Shown here in pieces: positions 44,108 to 44,824 of a stretch of 44,824 bases of DNA (position 1 is the first letter of the stretch; each line of letters begins with the position of its first letter). Source of the DNA: Acanthaster planci (Eukaryota; Echinodermata; Asteroidea; Valvatida; Acanthasteridae); the NCBI RefSeq assembly GCF_001949145.1, contig NW_019091591.1, forward strand, positions 286,706 to 331,529, given 5' to 3'. The notes under the pieces are model-generated. The model saw nothing but the letters and a program-made list of their open reading frames with translations. It ran no database searches and was not told the DNA's origin. Both the position numbers and the translations under genes were made by a program.

Positions 44108-44824
44108 ACATATACATGTAAATAAATCACTGTGCATGCACATGTATTCCAAGTTGACTATTCCTAGCTTAACCAGTATTGTATGTACTTGTTTTGTTCT
44201 TGAACTCAAAAAAGTTTACTGAAATAAATCAAGAGTTGTCAGGTATGTGTACATGTATATGAAGTGCACCACTTTTTATATTTTACTCTGATTGAAGCTT
44301 TATTTTCAATATCAAAATAAGATAAGGGAAGTACATGTTGTAAAACGAGTAACTCAGGAAGATGGCACTAGTTTCTGTAATACAGGCTTCATGTGGGTGT
44401 GCACCGTAGTGTGTATATATTATAATGTCTATTTTGTATAAAATACAGATAACAGAGTGTAAACTACATGTATTTCTCACTTGATCATAAACAACATATT
44501 CATGCAACATGGTCGCTACATTGCCTATCGAGGCAGTGCCTTATACATTTATATGTATTAGCCACACGGTTTTCTAATGGTTATTTTGTGGTTCCCATGA
44601 CAATACTTATTAGTACCATACCGGGGATCATAAACATCAATCCTTCAGCATGATGTCATATAAGATACTGACTTAATCAGCCTAGTGATCCCTTGACAGA
44701 GAAACCAATTGATTCACAGAGAGATGCCATCTGTCTGTCCAGGAATATATGCAGCCTGCATCCTAGACTATGGCATCAGCTGTGAATAGGAAGTCTCCCC
44801 GATACAGTGGTCATGTAGCAGAGT

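Larger units (their letters stand above)
42848..44824 (+). other. EVI5 intron 10 (partial)
   Basis: No further EVI5 exon could be found before the window ends. Holds a small inverted-end element at 43700-43820 and a TACATGTA-rich palindrome near 44048-44107. Confidence 0.5.

Overview
The window is eukaryotic nuclear DNA from a draft assembly: genes are split by GT-AG introns, there is one run of N, and the space between exons is full of short transposon-like repeats. The three complete or well-covered proteins are animal-type and close to vertebrate orthologues. Together with a HYR-domain secreted protein, tRNA-derived SINEs, many foldback elements and a striking excess of the palindrome TACATGTA, this suggests a marine invertebrate, probably a deuterostome such as an echinoderm, hemichordate or amphioxus. 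The species cannot be fixed from sequence alone.

Layout. (1) 1-5,500 holds repeats: a head-to-head pair of TTAA-ended elements, a further copy, a 32-bp tandem array and a 93-bp duplication. (2) 5,529-8,878, minus strand: the first two coding exons of a secreted HYR-domain protein; the rest lies off the left edge or is missing. (3) About 9,300-16,690: no gene recognised, several foldback elements. (4) 16,706-23,224, plus strand: complete CSNK2B (casein kinase II beta), six coding exons, 223 aa, with the N gap in intron 1. (5) 25,667-29,893, minus strand: complete PIN1 (WW plus parvulin prolyl isomerase), three coding exons, 153 aa, tail-to-tail with CSNK2B. (6) 32,591-42,847 and beyond, plus strand: the first ten coding exons (546 codons) of an EVI5-type TBC Rab-GAP, arranged divergently from PIN1 and running off the right edge.

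All exon joins were checked by hand: phases agree at each of the 17 internal junctions, and the joined lengths are whole codons (672 nt for CSNK2B, 462 nt for PIN1, 1,638 nt for the EVI5 part). CSNK2B, PIN1 and EVI5 products all touch cell-cycle control (CK2 holoenzyme, phospho-Ser/Thr-Pro isomerisation, and centrosome/cytokinesis-linked Rab GAP). They are ordinary separate genes, however, and nothing in the sequence shows co-regulation.

I found no convincing novel gene system. The most unusual material is in the repeats: a foldback element with a tRNA-like sequence between its arms, a long head-to-head palindrome, two TTAA-terminated MITE-like families, and two insertions sitting within about 40 bp of splice acceptors without destroying them.
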